64,000 nucleotides of DNA from Malania oleifera (Eukaryota > Streptophyta > Magnoliopsida > Santalales > Ximeniaceae): contig NC_080426.1 in assembly GCF_029873635.1 (NCBI RefSeq), positions 52,342,093 through 52,406,092 of the forward strand. Reading direction: 5' to 3'. A program made the translations under genes and the position numbers. This document shows, in pieces, positions 47,118 to 58,270 of this stretch (positions are counted from its first letter, which is position 1; each line of letters begins with the position of its first letter). Below the pieces are notes generated by a model. The model did no database searches and was not told the DNA's origin. It worked only from the letters and a program-made list of their open reading frames with translations.

Positions 47118-47129
47118 TGGTATAAGAGC
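47118..47129 (+). other. Primer binding site of element C (initiator Met tRNA type)
   Basis: TGGTATAAGAGC lies three bases after the LTR; the usual site is TGGTATCAGAGC, so one base differs. Confidence 0.87.
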
Positions 47130-47438
47130 CTAGGTTGTTAGGCTCTGTAGACTTTAGAATGCAGTAGAAGCAATACCAGAGTATAGGAAAAGGATTTGAG
47201 GTTGTTCTGTGTCTGGGTACAGGATTACCGTGGTGGTTTCTGTGTTTTTCCCGGGGTGAAGATTTCAGGAAAACCATAGTAAACTATTGTCGGGTTGTGT
47301 ATCTAGGTGACAGAACTAGATATTGAGTTAAGGTCAGGGAAGGTAATTAATTTTGAGTTGGTACATGATAGGTCCGTATAGGAGACAAAGTGCTTAAGTG
47401 TGTTTCTTGTTTTCAGGATAGACTCAGGAAGCAGCGGC

Positions 47439-48430
47439 ATGAATACCGGGGAGGATAGGCTAGGACCTTCCAGCATTGGTGGAGGAGATACTAGTGCTGT
47501 GTTGCGCAGTGTCACTCAGTAGGGTTGGGGAGCGTGATTGTTCGATTGAGTAGTTTACGCGGATGAAGCTCCCATCCTTCGCTAGAGGAGATGACCCGAT
47601 TGTGGCTGAGAATTGGGTTCAAGACATTGAAGAGACATTGGCGGTGCTTCCATGTACGGATGAACAGAAAGAAGCATTTGCAACATTTTAGCTGACAAGG
47701 GAGGCGAAGCGCTGGTGGAGAGCAGTGCGTCTGATAGAGGAGTAGAGGCCGGTTCCAATTCCAGTGACGTGGGACCAAATCAAGGATCTGTCCTTCAAGC
47801 AGTATTTCCCTGCAATCGTTTGGAGTGCGAAGGCAGCGGAGTTTCTACAGTTGGTACAGGGGCAGATGACTGTATCCCAGTACGTGGCTCGGTTTGTTGA
47901 GTTGTCACGTTTTGCTCCACATCTAGCACCTGATGAAGAGAAAAAGGCAAGAAAGTTTGAAGAGGGACTGAGGCAGAATCTGTTTGAGCAGGTAATTGGT
48001 TTCAAGGCTCAGACATTCACAGAGGTTGTAGACAGAGCTGCAATTATTGAGAGTGGTATTTAGAGGGGTGTAGCAGCTCAGAGTTAGAGATAGAGGCCTG
48101 CGCCTTAGGGTTTTCAGGCTGGCACCAATAGGGGTCCATGGAGAGGAGGTCGTGATAGGGGAGACCAAAGGCAGATGGCAGGACCTTGTGGGAACCAAGG
48201 TGCACCGACGTACCCAGTGTGTCAGACGTGTGAGAGACATCATCTAGGGGAGTGCCGGGTAGGCAGAGGTGTATGTTATCGTTGTGGGAGACCCAGTCAC
48301 ATGATACGTGAATGCCCAGGTCAGCAGGACTAGGTCTTAGCTCCCAAACCCTATCAGGGAGGATATTAGGCAGCTCGGGGAGGATACCAGGTGCCTCGTG
48401 GTGGTCAGCAGAGGAATGTGGCCCCAGCAT
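47439..48430 (+). pseudogene. Gag of element C
   Basis: An ATG at 47439 opens MNTGEDRLGPSSIGGG, but the conserved part is in another frame from 47563 (MKLPSFARGDDPIVAENWV). Conserved blocks are REAKRWWRAV and, in the 47764-48063 frame, FKQYFPAIVWSAKAAEFLQL and YVARFVELSRFAPHL. The zinc knuckle CYRCGRPSHMIREC is at 48274-48315. Stops at 47689 and about 47743 interrupt the conserved frame before the knuckle, and further stops follow 48063. Protease continues in the same frame. Confidence 0.88.
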
Positions 48431-48441
48431 GAGTATATGCT

Positions 48442-48822
48442 TTGACGCTAGGAGATGCAGAGGCTGCTACGGATGTGGTGACAGATACATTTACTATTTT
48501 ATCATATCCAGTTATTGTTCTATTTGACTCGGGTGCTACTCATTCTTTCATTTATAAATCTTATGTTAAATTATCTGAGAATGAGACCCAGTCATTAGAT
48601 ATAGCACTGTCGGTAGCTACACCATCAGGATTAGTGATCAGATGTCAGAGGGTACTTATGGGCTATCCGATAGAAATTCAGGGGGTACTACCAGCAGATC
48701 TTATTGTGTTTGATATGTGTGGGTTCGATATAATATGGGGTATGGACTGGTTGGCTGTCAATCATGCCGGCATCAATTGTTTCCAGAAAGAAGTAATTTT
48801 CAAACCTCTTGAGGAGCAGTAA
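48442..48822 (+). pseudogene. Aspartic protease of element C
   Basis: The 126-residue open block has the active-site loop LFDSGATHSFIY, which keeps the D-S-G consensus that element 1 lacks. GFDIIWGMDWLAVNHAGINC follows, as expected for Ty3/gypsy. It is a polyprotein segment with no independent start; a TAA at 48820 cuts it from the RT linker. Confidence 0.9.
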
Positions 48823-48873
48823 TTCAGATTCGTTGGTTCATGGGTACGTGCTCCAACGCAGTTACTGTCAGCC

Positions 48874-50400
48874 GTGCAGGCGAGTGGATTACTCTTGGAT
48901 GGAGGTCAGGGGTTTATAGCATTTGTGAAAGAAGCATCTGAAAATGAATCGAAGATTGATAGCACTCCAGTAGTACGAGAATTTCTAGATGTTTTTCCAG
49001 AGGAGTTACTAGGGTTGCCTCCTGTGCACGAGGTAGATTTTCCTATAGATTTACCTCCAGGGATTACGCCGATCTCTAAGGTTTCCTGCCGTATGGCTCC
49101 AGCTAAATTGGGAGAATTAAAGGAGTAATTGCAGGATTTGCTGAACAAGGGGTTTATACGACCCAGTGTATCGCCATGGGGAGCTCCAATGTTGTTCGTA
49201 AAGAAGAAAGACGGGTCCATGAGGAGATTACAGGGAGATAAACAAGATTACTATTAAGAATAAATATCCTCTACCTCGTATAGACGATTTGTTTGATCAG
49301 CTCCAAGATACACGGGTATATTCCAAGATTTACCTCAGATCTGGGTATCGTCAAGTGAGAGTAAAAGCGGAGGACGTTGCGAAGACAGCCTTCAGGACCA
49401 GGTACGGGCACTATGAATTTCTTGTTATGCCGTTTGGTCTGACGAATGCCCAGACTGTGTTCATGGACTTGATGAACAAAGTTTTTCACCAGTATCTAGA
49501 TAAGTTTATAGTAGTTTTTATTGATGATATACTGGTGTACTCGAGGAGTTTTGAGGAGCATGAGGAGCATTTGAGGCAGGTGTTGCTGACACCCAGAGAG
49601 GAGAAGCTTTATGCTAAGTTTAGAAAGTGTGATTTCTGGATTGAGAATGTGGCATTTTTAGGCCACGTGATCTCAGGGGACGGTATTTCAGTGGATCCCA
49701 GCAAGATTGACAAGGTGGTAAATTGGGCTAGGCTGAGAAATGTGCAGGAAGTCAGGAGCTTCTTAGGACTGGTAGGTTATTACCACCAATTTGTGGAGAG
49801 ATTTTTAGCTTTGTCAGGACCTCTCACGCGATTGATTAGGAAAAATGCCAGATTCGTGTGGGATGAAGAATGTGAGTAGAGCTTCCAGGAATTAAAACAG
49901 CGGCGCATCACTGCACCGGTTCTGATGATTCCATCGGGAGGCGATGGTTATGTTATTTATAGTGATGCGTCTTTGAAAGGGTGTGCTACTGCAGCATGGT
50001 AGGGTGATAGCATATGCGTCTAGGCAGTTGAAAGAATATGAAAAGATACCCTACTCACGATCTGGAATTGGTTGCGGTTGTACATGCACTGAAGATCTGG
50101 AGGCATTACCTTTATGGTGAGAGGTGTGAGATATTTTCTAATCATAAGAGCCTTAAGTATTTCTTTACATAGAAAGAGTTGAACATGCGGCAGAGGAGGT
50201 GGTTGGAACTCATCAAGGATTACGACTGCACCATCAGTTACCACCCAAGTAAAGCAAATGTGGTAGCCGATGCACTGAGTCGTAAATCAGGAGACACAGC
50301 ACAGCTAGTGGCAGTAGTTCAGCATTCGATTCTGATGGACTTAGAGAGACTCGGTGTGGAATTAGTGAAAATGGTCCCCAGGCGCTTATTTCCAGTTTAG
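48874..50400 (+). pseudogene. Reverse transcriptase and RNase H of element C
   Basis: The linker frame 48874-49128 has FPEELLGLPPVHEVDFPIDL. After a TAA and a short damaged region around 49210-49260, where the usual IDYRxLN block is missing, the frame 49289-49879 (196 residues) is intact. It contains [20 protein letters not shown], the catalytic [28 protein letters not shown] and [19 protein letters not shown] at 49877 ends it. RNase H follows in pieces: IYSDAS near 49955, then 50179-50400 with [19 protein letters not shown] and ADALSRKS. At least three frame changes separate the blocks. Confidence 0.93.
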
Positions 50401-51749
50401 TGATACAACCTACACTTTATGAGAGAATTAAAGCTGCTGAGAGAGATGATCCAGAGTTAGTGGAGGTAATAGCTAGAGTACAGGATGGTCAGGGAGAGGA
50501 ATTCAGTATTTTTAATGATGGGGCTCTGAGATTTTGCACAAGATTGTGTGTGCCTGCAGATGATAGCATCAGGAGGACAATTTTAGAGGAGGCACACATA
50601 TCTCTATACATTGTTCATTCTAGCAGTACGGAAATGTATAGGGATCTATGAGATTTTTTCTGGTGGAGTGGCATGAAGAGGGAGATAGCAAAATTTGTGC
50701 GGCAGTGTTTGACATGCCAGCAGGTTAAGGCTGAGCACCAGAGGCCGGTTGGTCAGTTACAACCACTTTTCATTCTTGAGTGGAAGTGGGACCATGTGTC
50801 CATGGATTTTGTTACTGGGATGCTGTTGGCGTCGTATGGTCAAAATGCCATCGGGGTAATAGTTGATAGGTTGACAAAGACAGCGCATTTTCTCCCTGTT
50901 AAGGTCAGCTGCCCTATGAACCGGTTAGCAGAGATATATATACAGGAGGTTGTTCGATCCCATGGAGTGCCAGTATTCATAGTCTCGGACCATGATCCAC
51001 GTTTTACATCACGGTTCTGGAGGAGCTTACAGGAGGCATTAAGGACTCAATTAGCATTCAGCACTGCCTTCCACCCTCAGACCGATGGTCATACTGAGAG
51101 AACAATCCAGGTATTAGAAGATATGCTTTGTTCCTGTGTGCTAAACTTTGGAGGTAGTTGGATTCAATTTCTACCACTAGTTTAATTTGTTTATAATAAT
51201 AGTTATCAGACTAGCATCGGCATGGCACCCTACGAGGCATTATATGGTAGGAGATGTCAATATCCTCTTTTCTGGGATGAAGTAGGTGAAAGGTGAGTTT
51301 TGGGTCCAAATATAATTCAGCAAGCATGTGATAAAGTCTGATTTATTCGAGACAGAATTAATGCAGCGTAGAGTCGGCAGAAAAGTTACGCGGATACTCG
51401 TCGCCGAGAACTGGAATTTGAAGTGGGTAATCATGTATTTCTGAGAATAACTCTATTGAAGGGGATTTTAAGATTTGGGAAGTGGGGTAAGTTGAGCCCT
51501 AGGTTCATTGGCCCATTTAAGATACTTGAGAAGATTGGGTCAATAGCCTATCGGCTGGCATTACCGCCATCTTTATTTCGAGTTCATGACATATTTCATG
51601 TTTCTATGTTAAGGAAATACGTCCCAAATCCTTCCCATATCATCAGCCACGTGGAATTGGAAGTCAATGAGGCTTTAGCATATGAAGAAGCTCCAGTACA
51701 GATTTTAGATAGAAGAAACAAGAATTATGCAGCAAAAGGATACCACTAG
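50400..51749 (+). pseudogene. Integrase of element C
   Basis: 50400-50651 carries the zinc-binding histidines (EEAHISLYIVHSSSTEM) and stops at a TGA. 50673-51185, in the same frame, has CLTCQQVKAEHQRPV and then the catalytic core. Its first aspartate is in SMDFVTGM, the second in FIVSDHDPRF, and the glutamate in HTERTIQVLED, so all three DDE residues are visible. After a TAA at 51183 and further stops, 51423-51749 gives the C-terminal domain FGKWGKLSPRFIGPFKILEK and LRKYVPNPSHIISHVE. Dead through stops, but the domain order is complete. Confidence 0.93.
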
Positions 51750-51847
51750 TGAAAGTTCTATGGAGAAACCACACAATTGAAGAAGTCTCATGGGAGCTTG
51801 AAGATGAAATTAGATGGAAATATCCCCATTTATTTGATGAATTATAG
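51722..51847 (+). pseudogene. Chromodomain-like tail of element C integrase
   Basis: One frame away from the integrase end, codons give VKVLWRNHTIEEVSWELEDE, then a YPHLF segment and a TAG near 51845. This is the chromodomain-type tail of Tekay-like chromoviruses, thought to direct integration to particular chromatin. A single-base frame change near 51722-51730 separates it from the integrase frame. Confidence 0.83.
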
Positions 51848-51980
51848 TATTGATGTATATGCTAAGAAGGTAATTTTATTTTGTTAAGTTTAGTGTAATT
51901 GTAATGTAGAGTATAGGTTAGGTAGTATTTTGGTTTTGGGGGAAATTTTCTTTTATATTTGTAATCTCCCAGAACTACCC

Positions 51981-52030
51981 ATGTAACCATGGTATTCCTC
52001 TGTCATAAGTGAGGGCAGGTAATAAAATAA
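51981..52030 (+). promoter_or_regulatory. 3'-end module of element C
   Basis: TGTAACCATGGTATTCCTC, then GTCATAAGTGAGGGCAGG and TAATAAAATAAG. It lies between the chromodomain stop and the polypurine tract, in the same relative place as in element 1, and is nearly the same as the LINE 3' ends. Confidence 0.62.
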
Positions 52031-52108
52031 GTAGACCCTTTTCTTTTACTAGATGATGGAGAGTATAGATAGAGATGTAGATAGTAAATTTCGAGAACGA
52101 AATTTTAT

Positions 52109-52121
52109 AAGGAGGGGAGAA
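52109..52121 (+). other. Polypurine tract of element C
   Basis: AAGGAGGGGAGAA directly precedes the right LTR start TGTAATGACCCG. Confidence 0.9.
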
Positions 52122-53298
52122 TGTAATGACCCGAAGAATAATAGTATTTTAATAATAAGAGGGAGGAAATGGAAACAGGAATAGAAGGAGACAGTAGGCT
52201 TCATCAACGAACATGAAGCATCCGTTGACGACATTGTATTTGAGAGGTAATAACAATTTCAAAGAATTTCTAGGATTCTTCGACGAATACAGGGATTCGT
52301 TGATGAATTTCTTTAGGATCTCGTCAACGAGGTCCCGTTTTGTTGCTGAGAAAATACCGAGCAAGGATTTTGGGCTACTCTGAATTTCGTTGATGAAGGG
52401 TAAGGTTCGTCGACGAATTTCCATAAGGACTCGTCGACGAGATGACGTGGCTAGTCGATGAGATGACGTGGCTCGTCAACGAGATGATGTGGCTCGTTGA
52501 TGAGATGACGTGGCTCGTTGACGAATCCCACAGTATAAATAGCCTTAAATTGATTTTTAATCGCAGAATTTCAGCCGAACCCTCTCTCTCTCTCCTCTAC
52601 GGCCCCTCCTCCTTCTTCTGTCGATTTTGGCCCCGATAGTCGCCGGATCGACGATCTGAGGCCACCAGGACGTTTCTGGCGAAGTTCTCTTCAAGTCTAC
52701 TAGAACGGATCGTTGGTGAAAAGAAGTGGGTATTTATCCCAAATTCAGGGTAAGACCTTTTAGCCCATTTTTGGTCTTTTGATAGTTATAGGAAATGATG
52801 TAGGCGAAGAAATACTGATATTCTGTTCTGGAAAATGTTGTTTTCAGGGTGTTGTGTAGGAGGTCCTGCGGGTGTTAGGCCAGTAAACCATATGGGCTTT
52901 TCAGTAGTCAGGTAAAGGAAATATGTTATATTAGGTAATTTTAAAATATTATACAGTTTATTAAATTATGAATATTATGTTTTAAAGTATGGTGTGGCTT
53001 GAGAATATGAATATAGTACGGAGATATGTTTACGAATTTCTAGTACCATGATTATACGAGTCTTAGTACCATGATTATACGAATTTCAGTATTATGATTA
53101 TGCAGTTTCCGTGTTATGATTATACAGTTCTCAATATTATGACGTATGAATTACAGTTACAGTTTATTTAGTATCATGGTTATTACGGTTACTTTAGAAT
53201 CATGGTAAATCAGATAGTGTTATATAGAGATATATTATATAGTATTAGACCCTGTTGGACTATGCAGTTACAGAGCATGGTACCATTGCTACAGATAT
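52122..53298 (+). repeat. Right (3') LTR of element C, interrupted
   Basis: It matches the left LTR from its first base through to about 46330 of that copy, then is broken by an Athila-like element. The rest, about 780 bp, must lie beyond the window. Just upstream of its TATA-like CAGTATAAATAGCC (near 52532) it has extra sequence absent from the left LTR, including a 21-bp tandem repeat. Confidence 0.92.
52439..52522 (+). repeat. Four copies of a 21-bp repeat carrying TGACGTGGC
   Basis: The unit is GAGATGACGTGGCTCGTCGAC with small changes, repeated four times with no spacer. TGACGTGG contains the ACGT core bound by plant bZIP factors. The block ends about 10 bp before the TATA-like box of the LTR. 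The frame through it gives a seven-residue repeat, but it is U3 sequence, not a gene. Confidence 0.93.
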
Positions 53299-54404
53299 TA
53301 ATTACGCGCCGAAACTGCGTAATTGAACGTTTAACCCGAGCTTTACGGTTTATATTTTTAATTAAATGTCCAAAATTGTCCAATATTTTAATAAAGTGCC
53401 AAAATCATCATTCTTGAACTTTATTGCACTATTTATGAAGTTTTGATAATTTTTTGTCGCAGGAAAAATTCCCGGGAACCAAAACTGACACCTGTTCATA
53501 TTTTGTACATACCTTTTCCGTCTGAGCTCTGATTGAGACAATTCAAATTTATAGAAGAAGAGAAAAGGATTATGTACAACTTTCATGTTTTGAGTTTTGT
53601 GAGATACAGGCTCTAGAAGAGTCAGATTTGCGACAAACAGAGAATAAATAAAATGAGAAAATAAAAAATATATATTTGAATGAATATTTGATGTGACCCG
53701 GCCATGCATGGCCGGGTCGGGTCAGTGCCATCTGGGTCTAGGGCACCCAATGCCTCCTATTTAAGCTCCTCTGCTTCTTGCCCCCGCGCACCCTCTCCCA
53801 TTCTCTTCTCTTCCATTCTTTTCTTTCTTTTCTTTTTCTTGTTTTGCTCTCTCTTATCTCTTACTTTGTTCCTTTGTTCTCTCGTTCAATCTATCTCTCT
53901 ATTTTTCTTATTGTCCCTCTTTGATCACTCTCTTACTCTCCTTGCCTCTTCTCCCTTGAATTCCCTCCTGCCACAGCAGCCTCAGCCAGCACCTCCACAG
54001 CAGACCCGAGAGCCTCCCTGCTGCCTGCAATTCCACAGCAGCCCCGGCCCTCTCAGCTACCATCACAACCCCTCCACAGCACAGCAGGCCTCTTGGCCAA
54101 CACCAGCCAGCAATAGCCCCGCAGCATACTAGCAGACCCGAGGAGATACTCCGGAGCATACAGCACAGCCCCAGCAACACCAGCAAAGGCCATCCGTTCC
54201 ACCAATACCAGCAGCTACTGCTGCTCTGTTTTTCTCTGTCTCAGCCAATTTCCAGCAGGCCTCTCGGCCAACACCAGCCGAAAACTTCCTCACCTCTGCA
54301 ACCTGCTGCCACGCCAATACCAGCAGACCCGAGAGCCTCCCTGCTGCCTGCAACTCCATCACAGCACGGCTAGGACTCCACCCGAGGCTCCCTCTGTTTT
54401 CTCT

Positions 54405-54442
<38 letters not shown>

Positions 54443-55167
54443 TCCTTCTTCTTCTTGTTTCTTTTTATTTATTTATTTTATGTTAATTGTTATTTTGTTT
54501 TTACTCATTGGATTTTATTAAAGACTTGTTTTTTTTATTCTATTTTTTTCTTTATCATTTATTTAGATGCTCTTTTAATTATAGTTCTTTTTAGTATTAA
54601 AGTTTATTGAATTTATGTGTTTAATTAATGAAGTCTAAGATAAAAATGAAAAAAAAAATATAGAAAACTAAAATAAAATACAAAGTTCTTATTTTTTTTA
54701 TTTCTTGTGTCACGTTATTGTTTAGGTTGATTAATAGTCTAATTTTAATTCGAGTTCTGTGTTCGTGTTAAAGGACCAATTTTTATTGCGCGCGTGTGCG
54801 TATTTGATTGAGTTTCCATTGCATACTCTATTTCCTTGTTTGAAGTTGCCATTTTTAATTAATGCATGTTTCAGTTCTTCCTTAAGTAGGTTAGGGTTTC
54901 CATTCTTGCTTTTTAATTTAGTGAATGTTAGTTTTAGGGTTTAAATTGCGTGTTATTTAATTTTTCAAAAGTGAAATTGAACAATCTTGAGATCTCGAAT
55001 CTGAACTGAGTTCAGTACCTTTTTAATTTTGATTGGAAAGACGTAAAATCTGAGATTAAAACGCATTCCCTGAGGAGACGATCTAGCCCTTGGGCTTAAT
55101 ATTACACGACAGAACTCCTATACTTGGGATAGCTTCCGCCGAGCTGCTCATTTTTTCGAGTGAGTCA
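53299..55167 (+). repeat. Left (5') LTR of element D
   Basis: 1869 bp. Its start is TAATTACGCGCC where the right copy has TGATTACGCGCC, so TG has mutated to TA. It ends TTCGAGTGAGTCA. A 24-bp palindrome at 53695 precedes a TATA-like CTATTTAAGC (53758-53767). A CT-rich leader, a block rich in CCAGCAG/CAGCAG (53970-54370) and a (CT)n run (about 54409-54438) follow. Short frames in this block are low-complexity and have no family match. Confidence 0.93.
53695..53718. promoter_or_regulatory. 24-bp perfect palindrome upstream of the TATA box (left LTR)
   Basis: GACCCGGCCATG followed directly by its reverse complement. The centre is CATGCATG, the RY motif recognised by plant B3-domain factors. It lies ~40 bp upstream of CTATTTAAGC. 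Confidence 0.85.
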
Positions 55168-55173
55168 AGTTTT

Positions 55174-55191
55174 TGGCGCCGTTGCCAGGGA
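55174..55191 (+). other. Primer binding site of element D (Athila/Tat type)
   Basis: TGGCGCCGTTGCCAGGGA six bases after the LTR. This is the usual PBS of Athila/Tat elements, differing at one or two positions near its end. Confidence 0.88.
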
Positions 55192-55339
55192 TTTGCCAGT
55201 TTTAATTTCGAATTTTTCGTTTTCCCAATTATTTTTTGATTTTCTTTTATTAAATAGAAAAAAATTGAAAATTGAAAAATTGAAAACAAATTTGTCTGTT
55301 GCCGTGTTAGTGGATTTTTGCTGGCAATTGTGATGTTTG

Positions 55340-57274
55340 ATGCCCTGGGTTCGAGATAATTCGAATCGATTGTGTAGACTTTCACCTAGCACTAGTAGGG
55401 ATACACATAGCACCGAGTCTGACTGTTTACCTGTTAGTCCTGCGGGTGATTCTGAATTTGAGCTGAATAATCTGTTTGGCCATTATTTTGAAGAAGCTAT
55501 GGCTGCACATGCACGACGTACACTTGAAGATTTTCTACAGCCTGCATGCACATCTACACCTTCATGCATTGTGTTGCCACAAGATGCACCGAATTTCACT
55601 CTTAAGCATGGCATGTTATCTGTGATTCCCCAATTTCACGGGATGGACTCTGAGAGTTCGTACCAACACTTGATAGACTTTGAGATGGTTTGCACCACTT
55701 TCATTAATAGGGCTGGGACTGATGAATACATTAAATTACGTTTGTTTCCCTTTTCTCTAAAAGACAGGGCAAAAATCTGGTTTAATTCTTTGCGCCCTAA
55801 CTCTATTACTAGCTGGGCTGAAATGCAGCGTGAGTTCTTACATAAGTTCTTTCCTCTTCAAAGAACTCAGTACCTACAGGAGCAGATCAGTCAGTTCATG
55901 CAAAAAGATGGCGAGACATTCCATGCATGTTAGGAGAGATTCAAGGACTTGATGAACATATGCCCGCACCATGGTTTCGAATCATGGAGGTTAGTGAATT
56001 ATTTTTTTACTGCTTTAACCCCTGTGTGCAAACAATTTGTCCAGTCTATGTGCAATGGGATGTTCTTCCGTAAGGAACCAGATGAGGGCTTATCATTTTT
56101 AGACTATCTCGCTGAGAGTGCCCAGCAGTGGAACGCACGACCTGAACGGGTGCCGATAGCTGCCCAACCTATCCGAGCAATCAGTGGCGGGGACAGATAT
56201 GAGGTTAAAGAGGACACTAGCTTACAGGCCCTTGTAGCTGCGTTATCTAAAAAATTGGAAGTCATGGAATCCGAAAAGTCGAAAGCTGAGATTTGCACGA
56301 ATTGTGAGACTTCAAACCACAGACCTTAGGATTGTCAATTCTTACCTGTGTTGCAAGAGAGCAGATCTAATCAGGTGTCATCGACAAATTGGGTTAACAA
56401 GACGCAGAATCAGTCGCTCTCAAACACTTACAACCCGAGGTGGCGGAATCATCCAAACCTCCAATGGAGAAATGATCAGCCTGGTCCATCATCTTCACGA
56501 TATCAGCAGGAACCTCAAGCATATGCACCGCCTCCGCAATTGACATACAATCCAGTCGTAGCTCCTCAACCGCAGTACCAACCGCAACAGTTTTCTCGGA
56601 GCTACGCACCACCAGGATTCCAACCAGCGTTAGTCCCCATTCCAGTAAAGAAAGCTTCTGATGATAGTGTAGCGCAAGTGGCAACCATGCTCCAGCAATT
56701 CATGCAATTGCAAGTTATGACCAATGGCGAACTGAAAGATGCCGTAAGCAAGATGAGCACACAGCTTAATACCCTAGAAAAAGGAAAATTCCCCGCACAG
56801 CCTCAGCCTAATCCCCAGGTATATAGACAGCAACAACAGTCAGTGCACAATGTTTCAGGGGATGCGTATGAGTCAGCAAAAGCAGTTATTACTTTGCAAA
56901 GTGGAAAAGAAGTTTCCCATCCTGAATTACCTACTGATCAACAGCCAGCTGCACCGACACTTGAGGCGGTAGATGAGACAAATAAAGGAAAGAAAAAATC
57001 AGATGAGGCTAGCTCGAGTTCTACAACGCCCGATAAGAAGGAAGATGAGCCAGTTAAGGAATACCAGACGGTGGTCCCATATCCTCAGCATTTGACATCT
57101 GGACAAAAGAACAAGTATCATACGGAGATTCAAGAGATATTCAAGCAGGTAAAAATCAATATTCCACTCTTAGATGCCATACAGCAGATCCCTGCATATG
57201 CAAAATTCCTGAAAGACCTTTGCACCGTAAAAAGGAAATTAAATGTGAAGAAAAAGGCTTTCTTAACTGAGTAG
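55340..57274 (+). pseudogene. Gag of element D
   Basis: The ATG at 55340 opens MPWVRDNSNRLCRLSPSTS. The Athila-type core follows: VIPQFHGMDSESSYQHLIDF, LRLFPFSLKDRAKIWFNSL, EFLHKFFPLQRTQYL, and ICPHHGFESWRLVNYFF after a stop. The knuckle region is CTNCETSNHRP, then a stop and DC, so the C-X2-C-X4-H-X4-C spacing survives. A Gln/Pro-rich tail (56348-57271) follows. TAG codons at 55931, 56327 and 57272 interrupt an otherwise single frame. Confidence 0.9.
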
Positions 57275-58252
57275 GTTAGTGCATTGATTCTTAGTCAGAC
57301 TCCACAGAAACTTAGAGATCCTGGGTCCCCTACGATACCAATCATGATCGGTGAATCTTGTATTGGGAGAGCTCTACTTGACCTTGGGAGTAGTGTGAAT
57401 CTGCTTCCGTTTTCATTATATGATCAGCTGGGTTTAGGTGAATTGAAGAGAACTACTATGATGCTATAGTTGGCAGACAGATCTGTAAAGGCTCCACGAG
57501 GTATTGTTGAGGATGTTTTGGTTCAAGTGGAAAAATTTTACTATCCTGTGGATTTCATTGTTTTGGATATGCAGCAGCCTGTTTCCACCATATATTAGGC
57601 TCCTGTCATTTTGGGGTGACCATTCCTTGCTACTTTAAATGCCCTGATTAACTGTCGGAGCGGAGTCCTCAAGCTCACATTTGGGAACATGACACTAGAA
57701 ATGAATGTTTTTAATGCTCATAGGATGTCAAGTGGGTGTGATGACGCAGATACTCATGCAGTTGATGTGATAGATGACTTAGACACTTCAGAGCTACTGT
57801 CGGTACTCGACGTCGATGCCGCACTTGAAAATGACTCTTTTGCGCAGTTTGAAGGGATTGATGAATTATTGCTAGAATCAAAGGAGCATATCCCAGATAG
57901 TGGTCCTTATATGTTTGATGCGAGTTATACAAGTAGTTGGCGTAAGCCTACATTTGAGGCCATTGACCTACCAGAAATTCTGAAGTCGTCCGCAGAAGAA
58001 ATTCCAACACTTGAGTTGAAACCATTGCCTGCCAAGCTGAAATATGCTTTCTTGGGTCCAGTAGATGGCACATTCCCTGTGGTAATTTCTTCACACCTTA
58101 CTCATGAACAGGAAACTAAATTATTGCAAGTACTTCGAGAGCATCGAGGAGCGATTGGATGGACTATTGCTGACATCAAGGGTATCAACCCTTCCATTTG
58201 CACTCATAACATCTTCCTCGAAGGAGACGCTAAACCAGTTCGAGATGCATAA
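57275..58252 (+). pseudogene. Protease region and linker of element D
   Basis: Same frame as gag. IMIGESCIGRALLDLGSSVN then LLPFSLYDQLGLG is the Athila-type protease loop, where D-L-G is usual for the lineage. TAG at 57467 and 57596 and TGA at 57617 break it. The long linker 57689-58252 leads into RT with LPAKLKYAFLGPVDGTFPVV and RGAIGWTIADIKGINPSICT, then a TAA at 58250. Confidence 0.88.
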
Positions 58253-58270
58253 AGGAGGCTGAATCCATCC

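Larger units (their letters stand above)
45263..53298 (+). mobile_element. Ty3/gypsy Tekay-like chromovirus, degenerate (element C)
   Basis: This plus-strand element has a left LTR, PBS, gag, protease, RT, RNase H, integrase, chromodomain-like tail, 3'-end module, polypurine tract and the first 1177 bp of the right LTR. It is inserted in the Gag remnant of a SIRE-like element; the preceding five bases are CATAT, but the partner is outside the window. The right LTR is broken at 53298 by an Athila-like insertion. It is the same lineage as element 1, on the opposite strand, and better preserved. Confidence 0.93.

Noticed and set aside
53704..54362. Frames of 77-142 residues in the LTR of element D, on both strands
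   Set aside because: They are Ser/Pro/Leu- or Ala/Gly-rich translations of CT- and CAGCAG-rich leader sequence and recur in the right LTR.
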